From: JANYJA01 sp038229055
Lineage (GTDB): Bacteria; Acidobacteriota; Terriglobia; Bryobacterales; Bryobacteraceae
Direction: 5' to 3'
NCBI GenBank assembly: GCA_038229055.1
Contig: JBBROU010000141.1
Span: 1-11,725 of the forward strand
DNA length: 11,725 nucleotides
Below the pieces are notes generated by a model that searched no databases, was not told where the DNA came from, and saw nothing but the letters and a program-made list of their open reading frames with translations. Below are positions 1 through 7,079 of the stretch, in pieces (the stretch's first letter is position 1; the number at the start of each line of letters is the position of its first letter). The position numbers and the translations under genes are program-made.

Positions 1-1
1 G

Positions 2-1561
2 CGCACGGTGGTGGTTGGCGGAGGGCCGACCGGTCTCAGCGCGGCCTATCACCTGGGCGCCGATTCGATTTTGTTGGAGCAGAATAGCCGTGTCGGAGGC
101 TGGTGCCGCTCGATCGAGGACAAAGGTTTCACGTTTGACCACGCCGGCCACATCATGTTCTCGAACGACCCCTACGTTCATCAGCTCTATAAAATGCTGC
201 TGGGCGACAATGTTCACTGGCAGGATCGTGAAGCGTGGATCTACAGCAAGAACGTGTATACGCGCTACCCGTTCCAGGGCGCGCTGTACGGACTGCCTGC
301 GGACGTCATCAAAGAGTGCATCACCGGCGCGATTGAGTCGCGTTACGGAACGTTGAAAAAGACGGCTCCGGCAGCGAGTGGCACTCCCCATGGTTCGCTT
401 AAAGCCAATGGACATAGCAACGGCCACGCGAACGGCAAGACGGTGAGCAGCAGCGCGTCAGTTTGCAAGGCGGAATCGATCACGGATTGCTGTGCCGATG
501 GCGTGCTGGAGAGTTCCGCTCCTTTGGCGGAGAAACCGGCAGCCGATAACCACACCGGCGAGCCGCGCAACTTCGAAGAATTTATCTATAAGGTTTGGGG
601 CTCGGGAATCGCCAAACACTTCGCAATTCCTTATAACAAAAAGCTCTGGGCTGTGCCGCTGACGGAGATGGAAACTTCGTGGCTTGGCGGGCGTGTGCCG
701 CTGCCCGACCTGGAGGAGATGATCGAAGGCGCGCTTTCGCCGGTGGGTAAACCGATGGGCCCGAATGCCCGGTTCGGTTATCCGCTACGGGGAGGCTTCC
801 AGGCCCTGATGAACGGCTTCCTGCCTCAGTTGAAGGGGCAATTGAAACTGAACACCCGGGTCAAACGGATTTCGGCCAACAGTCATACGCTGACTCTGGA
901 TGACGGCACAAGCCTGAACTACGATCATCTGATCAGCACGATGCCGCTGCCCACGCTGATCCGTGCGATCGGCGAAGAGGCCCCACCGGCGATTCGCGAG
1001 GCTGCGCTGAAACTGCGGCACGTTTCCGTGCGGTGCGTGAACATCGGAGTCGGCCGCGAGCACCTGACCGACAAGCACTGGATTTATTATCCGGAAGACT
1101 CGGTATTCCACCGTATTTTCGTTCAGGGGAACGCCAGTCCGCATTGCAATCCGAAGGGTGGATTCGGTCTTACCTGCGAGATCACATACTCGGAGTACAA
1201 GCCGCTTCCGTGTGATGGGGAGGATCTGATTCAGCGCTGCATCGACGATTGCATCAAGGTTGGTTTCTTTACAAAGGACGACCCCATCATCACGGCAAAT
1301 CAGGTGGACATGCCGTATGCCTATGTGGTCTATGACCATGGCCGGACCGAGAGCGTGAAAGAAATTCGCGAATGGCTGGCTCGCCGCGACATCATCCTTG
1401 CCGGGCGCTACAGCGAGTGGGAGTATTACAACTCGGATCACGCGTTTCTCGCGGGCCAGAAGGCCGCCGACAAGGTACGCGAACTGCAGCAGGTCAAGGG
1501 CTTGACCGACAAAGTCCCGCGGCCTTGGGAAGTTCCCCTCAACACCGCACAAGGGGATTAG
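2..1561 (+). CDS. FAD-dependent oxidoreductase resembling eukaryotic-type UDP-galactopyranose mutase (5' end outside window)
   Basis: The reading frame is open from the first base, so the true start lies upstream; residues here count from the GTG at 8. An FAD-binding Rossmann motif VVGGGPTGLSAAYHL opens the protein. The order of later motifs matches UDP-galactopyranose mutase (UGM) of the eukaryotic type: AGHIMFS (H48), RYPFQ (86-90), GIAKHFAIPYN then KLWAVP (200-217), WLGGRV (R229), GVGRE (R350), and GRYSEWEYYNSDHAF (R467, Y473/474). As I recall the family, these residues bind substrate or tune the flavin. UGM isomerises UDP-galactopyranose to UDP-galactofuranose for surface glycans, in the cytoplasm. 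Residues about 115-186 are a low-complexity insert rich in Ser, Ala, Asn, Gly and His that is not expected in the family. A protoporphyrinogen-oxidase-like or other amine-oxidase-superfamily role is possible. I am sure of the flavoprotein fold and moderately sure of UGM-like chemistry. Confidence 0.75.
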   Translation, partial: RTVVVGGGPTGLSAAYHLGADSILLEQNSRVGGWCRSIEDKGFTFDHAGHIMFSNDPYVHQLYKMLLGDNVHWQDREAWIYSKNVYTRYPFQGALYGLPADVIKECITGAIESRYGTLKKTAPAASGTPHGSLKANGHSNGHANGKTVSSSASVCKAESITDCCADGVLESSAPLAEKPAADNHTGEPRNFEEFIYKVWGSGIAKHFAIPYNKKLWAVPLTEMETSWLGGRVPLPDLEEMIEGALSPVGKPMGPNARFGYPLRGGFQALMNGFLPQLKGQLKLNTRVKRISANSHTLTLDDGTSLNYDHLISTMPLPTLIRAIGEEAPPAIREAALKLRHVSVRCVNIGVGREHLTDKHWIYYPEDSVFHRIFVQGNASPHCNPKGGFGLTCEITYSEYKPLPCDGEDLIQRCIDDCIKVGFFTKDDPIITANQVDMPYAYVVYDHGRTESVKEIREWLARRDIILAGRYSEWEYYNSDHAFLAGQKAADKVRELQQVKGLTDKVPRPWEVPLNTAQGD

Positions 1562-1588
1562 AGCGCTTCAAACCAACTCGAGCCACGA

Positions 1589-1625
1589 AAGCCGAACGCA
1601 GGCGAAAACCTTGTGTTCGGCTTTT
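1589..1625 (+). terminator. Intrinsic terminator after the FAD oxidoreductase gene
   Basis: The arms AAGCCGAAC (1589-1597) and GTTCGGCTT (1615-1623) are exactly complementary and run into a short T tract (1622-1625). The 17-nt loop may pair further (AGG with CCT). The hairpin starts 28 bp after the stop codon and precedes the phoH promoter, which fits the end of one transcription unit. Confidence 0.72.
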
Positions 1626-1673
1626 GCGCGTTGCAGCCGCAAAAAAACGGGTGCGTGAAATCGGGGCTGCGTT

Positions 1674-1682
1674 TGATATAAT
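1674..1682 (+). promoter_or_regulatory. Extended -10 promoter for the phoH-to-mutS2 operon
   Basis: TGATATAAT is a perfect TATAAT hexamer (1677-1682) preceded by the TGn extension. No good -35 hexamer is visible 16-18 bp upstream, which is acceptable for an extended -10 promoter. The predicted transcript would start near 1689, leaving a leader of about 75 nt before phoH. It follows directly after the terminator of the preceding gene. Confidence 0.6.
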
Positions 1683-1762
1683 TGACCTGGATGGTCCTCC
1701 GCCGATTGTCGGCTTCCTCCCTCACCTATTTGTCCTTTGCAGTTTCCCGCTCAAAATACTAA

Positions 1763-2824
1763 ATGAAAGCCAGTGTTCAAATCACTCGAGGCATAGAGAG
1801 CCTCTTCGGCACCAGAGATGAAAATATTCGGCTTATCGAAACGGGGTTAAATGTTCGCAGCCACTTGGTGGAGAACTCGCTCGAACTTGAAGGCGATCCC
1901 CTGGCGGTGACGCGCGCGGCCGCGATTCTGGAAGACTACGCCGCCCTGGTGCGCGAAGGAATCGTTTTTACAAATGGCGACCTGAACAGCTATCTGCGCG
2001 TGGTCACCGAAGACCCGGAAGTGACGCTGCGCGCGCTTGTAACCAGCGGACGGCAGCGCAATTTCGGCAAGAAGATTCTGGCTCCAAAGACGGTGAATCA
2101 GCGCCGTTATATGGAGGCGATCGAGCGCAACGATCTGGTATTCGGCATCGGTCCGGCGGGCACCGGGAAAACTTACCTCGCGGTCGCCATGGCGATTTCC
2201 GCGCTGCTCAGCAAGCGCGTCAGCCGGATCGTTCTGACTCGCCCGGCGGTGGAAGCCGGTGAGCGCCTCGGATTTCTCCCCGGCACTTTGCAGGAAAAAG
2301 TCGACCCTTACTTGCGCCCCTTATACGACGCCCTCTACGACATGCTCGAAGGCGAGAAGGTGGAGCGCCTGCTGGAGAAGTTGACCATCGAAGTTGCGCC
2401 GATCGCGTTCATGCGCGGCCGCACGCTGAACGACAGCTTCATCATTTTGGACGAGGCGCAGAATTGCACGCCCGAGCAGATGAAGATGGTGCTCACGCGG
2501 CAAGGCTTCAACTCCAAAATGGTGGTGAACGGCGACATCACGCAGATGGATCTCCCGAGCGGCAAGCGCAGCGGTTTGCTGGATGCCATCGAGGTCCTGG
2601 CGGGAGTGGAAGGCATCAGCTTTGTAAAGTTCGACGATCGCGACGTGGTGCGGCACTCGCTGGTGCAGCGAATCGTCAGGGCGTATGAGCGGTATAACGA
2701 GAGTATGGGCGAAGGGCGGCAACTGAACCTCAAACTTTCCGAGAGCCCGCTCGATATCGCGGTGAAAGCGGAGCCCCCGATTCCAGCCGGTCCGCTGACC
2801 GTTGAGTTGCCCGTCAACGCCTAA
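1763..2824 (+). CDS. ybeZ: PhoH-like ATPase (YbeZ family)
   Basis: The protein has 353 residues, a usual length for the family. The PhoH ATPase domain covers about residues 105-315. It has Walker A GPAGTGKT (130-137), the block VLTRPAVEAGERLGFLPG (157-174), Walker B IILDEAQN (227-234) and the sensor-like VNGDITQ (255-261). Residues 1-100 form the usual N-terminal region, which includes VRSHLVENSLELEGD. PhoH/YbeZ proteins are cytoplasmic ATPases thought to work on RNA with their neighbour YbeY in ribosome and RNA maturation. An in-frame TAA lies immediately before the ATG, so the gene cannot start further upstream. No clear Shine-Dalgarno sequence precedes it. It is the first gene of the operon, and ybeY follows 10 bp later. 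The family call is secure; the exact substrate is not known from sequence. Confidence 0.95.
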   Translation: MKASVQITRGIESLFGTRDENIRLIETGLNVRSHLVENSLELEGDPLAVTRAAAILEDYAALVREGIVFTNGDLNSYLRVVTEDPEVTLRALVTSGRQRNFGKKILAPKTVNQRRYMEAIERNDLVFGIGPAGTGKTYLAVAMAISALLSKRVSRIVLTRPAVEAGERLGFLPGTLQEKVDPYLRPLYDALYDMLEGEKVERLLEKLTIEVAPIAFMRGRTLNDSFIILDEAQNCTPEQMKMVLTRQGFNSKMVVNGDITQMDLPSGKRSGLLDAIEVLAGVEGISFVKFDDRDVVRHSLVQRIVRAYERYNESMGEGRQLNLKLSESPLDIAVKAEPPIPAGPLTVELPVNA

Positions 2825-2834
2825 GGGCGTCCGC

Positions 2835-3284
2835 ATGTCGTCTCACTCAGAGCCTCATATATCTTTTTCTCACGGCTGCGGTTTTCCGGCCGGCGAGAAG
2901 CAGGAACTTGAAAAGTTTGCGCGTACGCTTCGGCGAGAGCTTGCAGGCGATCGGGAGTTCCACTGCCGAGTCACCACGGATGCGGAACTGCGGCGGCTGA
3001 ACCGGGAATTTCGCGGCCAGGATTCCGCCACCGACGTGCTTTCGTTCCCGGGCGAGGACGAATATCTCGGCGACTTGGCGATTTCGCGCGAGCGCGCCGA
3101 CGGACAGGCACGCGAGTTCGGCCATTCGCCGAGCGAAGAAATTCGGATCTTGATGCTGCACGGCGTGCTTCATCTGCTCGGCTTCGATCACGAAAACGAT
3201 CGCGGGGAGATGTCGAACCTTGAGCGGCAATGGCGCTTGCAACTGACGCTGCCCGCGGGATTAATTGAACGGGTGGGCGGATGA
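2835..3284 (+). CDS. ybeY: Endoribonuclease YbeY (rRNA maturation factor)
   Basis: YbeY is a single-domain zinc-dependent endoribonuclease used in 16S rRNA 3'-end maturation and ribosome quality control. The zinc motif HGVLHLLGFDH (H109, H113, H119) is complete. The upstream block LNREFRGQDSATDVLSFPG, with R60, is the other family signature. I chose the ATG at 2835 because AAGGG (2823-2827) sits 7 nt ahead and it starts just after the phoH stop. A TTG at 2802 in the same frame would add 11 residues and overlap phoH. From 2835 the product has 149 residues, normal for the family. The phoH-ybeY pairing is widely conserved and supports the role. The stop codon overlaps the next start (ATGA at 3281), so translational coupling is likely. 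Confidence 0.94.
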   Translation: MSSHSEPHISFSHGCGFPAGEKQELEKFARTLRRELAGDREFHCRVTTDAELRRLNREFRGQDSATDVLSFPGEDEYLGDLAISRERADGQAREFGHSPSEEIRILMLHGVLHLLGFDHENDRGEMSNLERQWRLQLTLPAGLIERVGG

Positions 3285-4540
3285 CCCTCGCGCTTCTGGT
3301 GGCCAGTATTCCACTCGCGTTCCTGCTGGCGCTGACCACATTCGTGCAAACGCTCTACCTGGAAAGCCTGCGCCTGCGCACGCGCGACTTGCCTTCGCTT
3401 CAGTTTTTCAAAGACACGCTCGAAGACCGGCTTGCCATGAAAGACGATGACGGCGCGCTGACTTACTCGCTGCTGAAGCATTCGATTCTCGTGCTGCTCG
3501 GCATCATGATCTTCGCGGGCGTAGTCGATTCGGGTAACGTCACCGGCGCGTTATTCGGCGAGGCAATTCTGGTCGCATGGCTGGGGATGATAGCCGTGGC
3601 TTATGTGGTGCCGCAGATTCTCTATCGCCGCACGAGTGGACAGTGGCTGCTGCCGTTGGTGCCTCTGCTTCGCGTCCTCACGCTGATCGCCAAGCCGCTC
3701 GTCGCGCTGCTGAACGCACTGAATTCATTGATCGATCTGGCGCACGAACAGCCGGGGCAGGAAGAGCCGCCGAGCTCGGCGGAGAATATCGAAGCGTTGA
3801 TTTCGGCTGGAACGGAAGAAGGCCTGATCGAAGAAGACGACCGCCAGCTGATCCAATCGGTGGTGGAGTTCGGAGACAAAATCGTGCGTGAGGTGATGAC
3901 GCCGCGGCCCAACATAGTGGCGGTGAGCGCGGACGATTCTTTCGAGCAATTGCGCCAGCTCGTGATTCATGAACAGTATTCGCGCATCCCGGTGTACGAA
4001 GGCTCCATCGACCAGATCGTCGGCTTCATGCACGTGCGCGACATGTTCGAGCTCGATGAGGGCGAGCGCGCCGTGCGCAAAATCCGCGAGCTGATGCGGC
4101 CCATCCGCTTCGTGCCTGAAACCAAGCCGGTGAACGATCTGATGCGCGAGATGCAGCAGGAAGGCTCGCATATGGTGATCGTGGTCGACGAATACGGCAA
4201 CACCGCGGGACTGGTTACCATGGAAGATCTGGTCGAAGTGATTCTCGGCGAGATTCGGGACGAGCATGAACCGGAATCCGACGTGAAAGAAGATGGCCAC
4301 GGGGGATATGTGGTTTCGGGCAGCTTCGACGTCAGCCGTCTGGAGAATCTGCTTTCGTTTCGCCCGCAGGAAGATCTGGAATCGACTACCGTGGGCGGCC
4401 TCGTCACCGAATGGTTAGGGCGCGTGCCGCAGCGCGGAGAAACAGTGGAGCGCGACGGCGTGCGCATCGAAGTGCTCGCGAGCGACCAGTTGAGAGTGGA
4501 GCAGGTCCGCGTGAAGAAATCAGAGGTTGTGACTAAGTGA
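3281..4540 (+). CDS. CorC/HlyC-like membrane protein with CBS pair (hemolysin-family, putative divalent cation transport)
   Basis: The 419-residue protein has three parts. An N-terminal membrane region has hydrophobic segments near residues 1-22, 64-83, 93-112 and 121-147. A CBS pair spans about residues 195-327, beginning near VREVMTPR (202-209) and ending with DEYGNTAGLVTMEDLVEVILGE. The C-terminal CorC/HlyC transporter-associated domain (about 340-412) includes GGYVVSGSFDV and TTVGGLVTEWLGRVPQ. Relatives are linked to magnesium/cobalt efflux; the name hemolysin is historical. The usual FSGSE-like motif after the first membrane segment is not recognisable here, where the sequence reads TLYLESLRLR. 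Transport activity should therefore be treated with caution. The gene starts inside the ybeY stop (ATGA) and its own stop overlaps the era start (GTGA). Location next to ybeY and era is common in bacteria. Confidence 0.87.
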   Translation: MTLALLVASIPLAFLLALTTFVQTLYLESLRLRTRDLPSLQFFKDTLEDRLAMKDDDGALTYSLLKHSILVLLGIMIFAGVVDSGNVTGALFGEAILVAWLGMIAVAYVVPQILYRRTSGQWLLPLVPLLRVLTLIAKPLVALLNALNSLIDLAHEQPGQEEPPSSAENIEALISAGTEEGLIEEDDRQLIQSVVEFGDKIVREVMTPRPNIVAVSADDSFEQLRQLVIHEQYSRIPVYEGSIDQIVGFMHVRDMFELDEGERAVRKIRELMRPIRFVPETKPVNDLMREMQQEGSHMVIVVDEYGNTAGLVTMEDLVEVILGEIRDEHEPESDVKEDGHGGYVVSGSFDVSRLENLLSFRPQEDLESTTVGGLVTEWLGRVPQRGETVERDGVRIEVLASDQLRVEQVRVKKSEVVTK

Positions 4541-5451
4541 GCAAGTTTGTTTCGGGATTCGTCTCGATTTTGGGCCGCCCGAACGCGGGGAAGTCGACGC
4601 TGTTGAACGCGCTCGTCGGCTCGAAAGTGGCGATTGTCGCCGATAAGCCTCAGACCACGAGAACGGCCATTCAAGGCGTGCTGACCATGGCCGATTGCCA
4701 GATTGTTTTTCTCGATACGCCGGGGATTCTGCGGGCGGATTCGCCCATGCAGAAGCGCATGATGAACAGCGTGCGCGATGCGCTCAGCGAACGCGACCTG
4801 CTGCTCTACGTGGCGGACGTGACCCTGGGTTTCGGAGAGAAAGACCGGCAGGCCATCGACATGGTCCGCAAGGCCGAGACACCGGTAATTCTGGTTCTGA
4901 ATAAGACGGATCTGCTGCACAAGGACAAGGGCGCGCTGCTTCCGTTGATTGAGCAGTATCGCGCGGTGCATGAATTCGCGGATTACGTCCCGGTCTCGGC
5001 CGAGACCGAAGAAGGCCTGGAGGCGCTCTTCGAGGCGATCCGCGCGCGCCTTCCGGAAGGGCCGGCGTACTTCCCCGAGGATCACATTACGGATCAGCCG
5101 GAGCGATTCATTGCGTCCGAATTGATCCGCGAACGCATTTTGCACGAGACGCGCCAGGAGGTTCCGCACTCAGTCACGGTCGCGATCGACAAGTGGGAGC
5201 AAGGCGCGACGCTTACCAAGATCTACGCGACGATTTATGTCGAGCGTGAAGGGCAGAAGGGCATTCTGATCGGTGTGGGGGGCGGGATGCTGAAGCAGAT
5301 CGGCATGCTGGCCCGTCAGGAAATGGAAAGGCTGTTCGGCGTGCGAATTTATTTGGAATTGCACGTAAAGGTGCAGCCGAACTGGCGCGAGAAGGCGATG
5401 TTTCTGAATACGCTAGACTGGCGTACAATGACCGGAAATGACGAATCTTAA
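4537..5451 (+). CDS. era: GTPase Era
   Basis: Era is a GTPase that binds 16S rRNA near its 3' end and couples 30S subunit maturation to growth. All G motifs are present: G1 GRPNAGKS (13-20), the switch I region with QTTRTAIQG (39-47), G3 DTPG (60-63), G4 NKTD (122-125) and G5 VSA (153-155). The C-terminal KH domain carries ILIGVGGGMLKQIGMLAR (243-260) with its GxxG loop. The length of 304 residues is typical. GTG is the start, overlapping the previous stop as GTGA, and MSKFVSGFVSILGRPN is a normal Era beginning. Neighbouring ybeY acts on the same end of 16S rRNA, so this operon half looks like a ribosome-maturation unit. The family call is essentially certain. Confidence 0.97.
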   Translation: MSKFVSGFVSILGRPNAGKSTLLNALVGSKVAIVADKPQTTRTAIQGVLTMADCQIVFLDTPGILRADSPMQKRMMNSVRDALSERDLLLYVADVTLGFGEKDRQAIDMVRKAETPVILVLNKTDLLHKDKGALLPLIEQYRAVHEFADYVPVSAETEEGLEALFEAIRARLPEGPAYFPEDHITDQPERFIASELIRERILHETRQEVPHSVTVAIDKWEQGATLTKIYATIYVEREGQKGILIGVGGGMLKQIGMLARQEMERLFGVRIYLELHVKVQPNWREKAMFLNTLDWRTMTGNDES

Positions 5452-5737
5452 ACGGATTTGCGTGACGCTCGCACTGGCCGGACTATTTTGCGCTGGCGCG
5501 CCCGCACGGTCGAACAAAGTTGTCACCGACGACACGATTCACGATACGGTGATTCGGAAGCTTGCCGGCGATTCCGTGGTGAAGGGCGCCGCGTTCGATG
5601 TGGAAGTGAAGCAAGGCGTGGTGACGCTGCGCGGCAAAGTCGAAACCGAGAAGCAAAAAGCCAAGGCCGAGCGCCTCACAAAAAAACTCGACGGAGTGAA
5701 GAGCGTAAGCAACGAACTTCAAGTCGTACACCGCTGA
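5438..5737 (+). CDS. Small secreted BON-domain protein
   Basis: The 99-residue product begins with a likely Sec signal peptide: MTNLKR, then the hydrophobic stretch ICVTLALAGLFCAG, with possible cleavage after APARS. Residues about 30-97 form one BON domain, recognisable from DDTIHDTVIRKLAGD, FDVEVKQGVVTLRGKVETEKQKAKAERL and GVKSVSNELQV. BON domains occur in OsmY-like periplasmic proteins and are thought to bind phospholipids or stabilise the envelope. The C17 near the end of the hydrophobic stretch could mark a lipoprotein, but the lipobox (GLFC) is poor. The start lies 14 bp inside era, and the stop overlaps the next start as TGATG, so the gene is read as part of the operon. The domain call is strong; the specific role is unknown. 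Confidence 0.87.
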   Translation: MTNLKRICVTLALAGLFCAGAPARSNKVVTDDTIHDTVIRKLAGDSVVKGAAFDVEVKQGVVTLRGKVETEKQKAKAERLTKKLDGVKSVSNELQVVHR

Positions 5738-6642
5738 TGCGCCGCGCGGGTTCCGCCGGTCTGTTGTCTATCGGGCTGCTCCAGGCACTGCTTCCGACGC
5801 TGCTGGCGACAACGGCGAACGCGCAGGATTTCTCCAAAATCCAGATCGAGAAAGTGGTAGCGGGCCTGAAATTCAGTGAAGGTCCGGCATGGTCGCGCGA
5901 GGGTTTTCTGATCTTCGCGGATGTTCCGGGCAACCATCTGTGGAAACTCGTCCCGGGCGAGAAAGCCGTCGTCTTTCGAGAAGATTCAGAGGGCGCTATC
6001 GGCGACGCTTACGACGCGCAGGGTCGTCTATACACATGCGAGAGCCGTTCGCGTCGGGTCACCCGGACGGACAAGAAAGGCCAAGTGGAAGTCCTTGCGG
6101 ATCGATGGGAAGGCAAGCGGTTCAACGCGCCCAACGACATCATTGTGCGGCGTGACGGCAACGTTTACTTCACGGACCCGGCCTTCGGCAGTCAGGCAGA
6201 CACGCGTGAACTCGATTTCTACGGCATCTATCGCATCACGCCAAAAGGCGTCTTGAGCGTGGTGGCGAAACCCACGGGCAGGCCGAACGGGATTGCGCTT
6301 GCTCCCAACGGCCGGGTATTGTATGTCGCCAATTCCGACGAGCACAATATCCGCGCATACGATCTCGACCGCGGCGGCGAGCCTTCCGGGGAGCGCATTG
6401 TAATTTCGGACATCGAAGGCGTGCCCGACGGCATCCGTACAGATGAGAAGGGGAATCTTTACGTGGCGGCCAAGGGGATCGCGGTTTACAATTCATCGGG
6501 CAAGTCCATCGCCCATTTCGACCTTGGCGAAACTCCTTCGAACTGCGCTTTCGGCGATCCAGACTTGCAGACCCTTTACATCACGGCACGGAGTTCGCTC
6601 TACCGCGTCCGCCTCGATGTGAAAGGCGCGGTGCAGTATTAG
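5737..6642 (+). CDS. Exported SMP-30/gluconolactonase/LRE-like beta-propeller protein
   Basis: The 301-residue product starts at the ATG that overlaps the BON gene stop (TGATG). This start gives a clear signal peptide: MRRAGSA, a hydrophobic stretch, then ANAQ with cleavage near residue 29-30. The frame is open further upstream but only as a shadow of the BON gene. The mature part is a six-bladed propeller of the SMP-30/gluconolactonase family, with FSEGPAW (E48), FNAPNDIIV (N133), YFTDPAFG, GRPNGIALAPNG (N184), YVANSDEHNIRAYD and GVPDGIRTDEKGNLYVA (D231). E48, N133 and D231 fit the metal-binding positions of the family as I recall them. Relatives hydrolyse sugar lactones such as gluconolactone. 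The natural substrate here, acting outside the cytoplasm, cannot be told from sequence. Confidence 0.87.
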   Translation: MRRAGSAGLLSIGLLQALLPTLLATTANAQDFSKIQIEKVVAGLKFSEGPAWSREGFLIFADVPGNHLWKLVPGEKAVVFREDSEGAIGDAYDAQGRLYTCESRSRRVTRTDKKGQVEVLADRWEGKRFNAPNDIIVRRDGNVYFTDPAFGSQADTRELDFYGIYRITPKGVLSVVAKPTGRPNGIALAPNGRVLYVANSDEHNIRAYDLDRGGEPSGERIVISDIEGVPDGIRTDEKGNLYVAAKGIAVYNSSGKSIAHFDLGETPSNCAFGDPDLQTLYITARSSLYRVRLDVKGAVQY

Positions 6643-6679
6643 CGATAACCGGCGGTACCCGGAACGCCCGATTCTGGGA

Positions 6680-7075
6680 GTGGGAGCGCTGATCATCGAA
6701 GGCGATCGTATCCTTCTGGTGGAGCGCGGGACGCAACCGCTGAAAGGCTGGTGGTCGCTGCCGGGCGGCGTGCTCGAGTGCGGCGAGACGCTGGCATCGG
6801 GAATCGCGCGCGAGGTGCTCGAGGAGACCGGCCTGGTGGTCGAGCCGCTCGCGGTGCTGGAAATCTTCGAGCGCATCATCCCCGATGCGAGCGGTCGCGC
6901 CGAATATCATTACGTGCTCGTCGATTACATCTGCCGCGTGACTGGGGGCACCCTGGCCGCCGCGGACGACGTCAGTCGGGTGGCGTGGATCGAACGTGAC
7001 GCACTTTGCGATTACAAAATCACCGAGGGGACAGTGCCGGTAATCGAGAAGGCGTTCGCGGCACTGTCAAAATAG
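6680..7075 (+). CDS. Nudix hydrolase (start uncertain, probably upstream)
   Basis: The Nudix box is complete: the pattern Gx5Ex7REUxEExGU is met by GVLECGE, seven residues, then REVLEETGL (within about residues 28-51 from the GTG at 6680). The domain covers nearly the whole 131 residues, as in ADP-ribose pyrophosphatase-like or house-cleaning Nudix enzymes that cleave nucleoside diphosphates linked to another group. The start is a problem. The GTG at 6680 has no properly spaced ribosome site, and upstream in frame the bases encode NRRYPERPILG, which looks like the usual beginning of this family. An in-frame stop at 6620 leaves only ATT (6638) or CTG (6674) as upstream starts. The gene follows the lactonase gene and precedes mutS2 by 4 bp. 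The substrate is not predictable. Confidence 0.87.
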   Translation: MGALIIEGDRILLVERGTQPLKGWWSLPGGVLECGETLASGIAREVLEETGLVVEPLAVLEIFERIIPDASGRAEYHYVLVDYICRVTGGTLAAADDVSRVAWIERDALCDYKITEGTVPVIEKAFAALSK

Positions 7076-7079
7076 AAGA

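Noticed and set aside
785..1552. Long open frame (255 codons) on the - strand opposite the FAD oxidoreductase gene.
   Set aside because: It is fully antisense to a gene with strong conserved motifs and encodes nothing recognisable; it reflects GC-rich codon use.
1622..1644. Inverted repeat TTTTGCG/CGCAAAA just after the first terminator.
   Set aside because: It competes with the stronger stem at 1589-1623 and is short; more likely incidental than a second terminator.
3967..5169. A 400-codon open frame on the - strand across the CorC-like gene and era.
   Set aside because: Both + strand genes have complete family motifs over this span, and the antisense product has biased, motif-free sequence.
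5401..5429. TACAAT with a TTTCTG 17 bp upstream, a possible promoter before the BON gene.
   Set aside because: The -35 match is poor and the transcript would start at or after the BON start codon.
5458..5736. Upstream extension of the lactonase-like protein.
   Set aside because: The added residues are a shadow of the BON gene; starting at 5737 gives a proper signal peptide.
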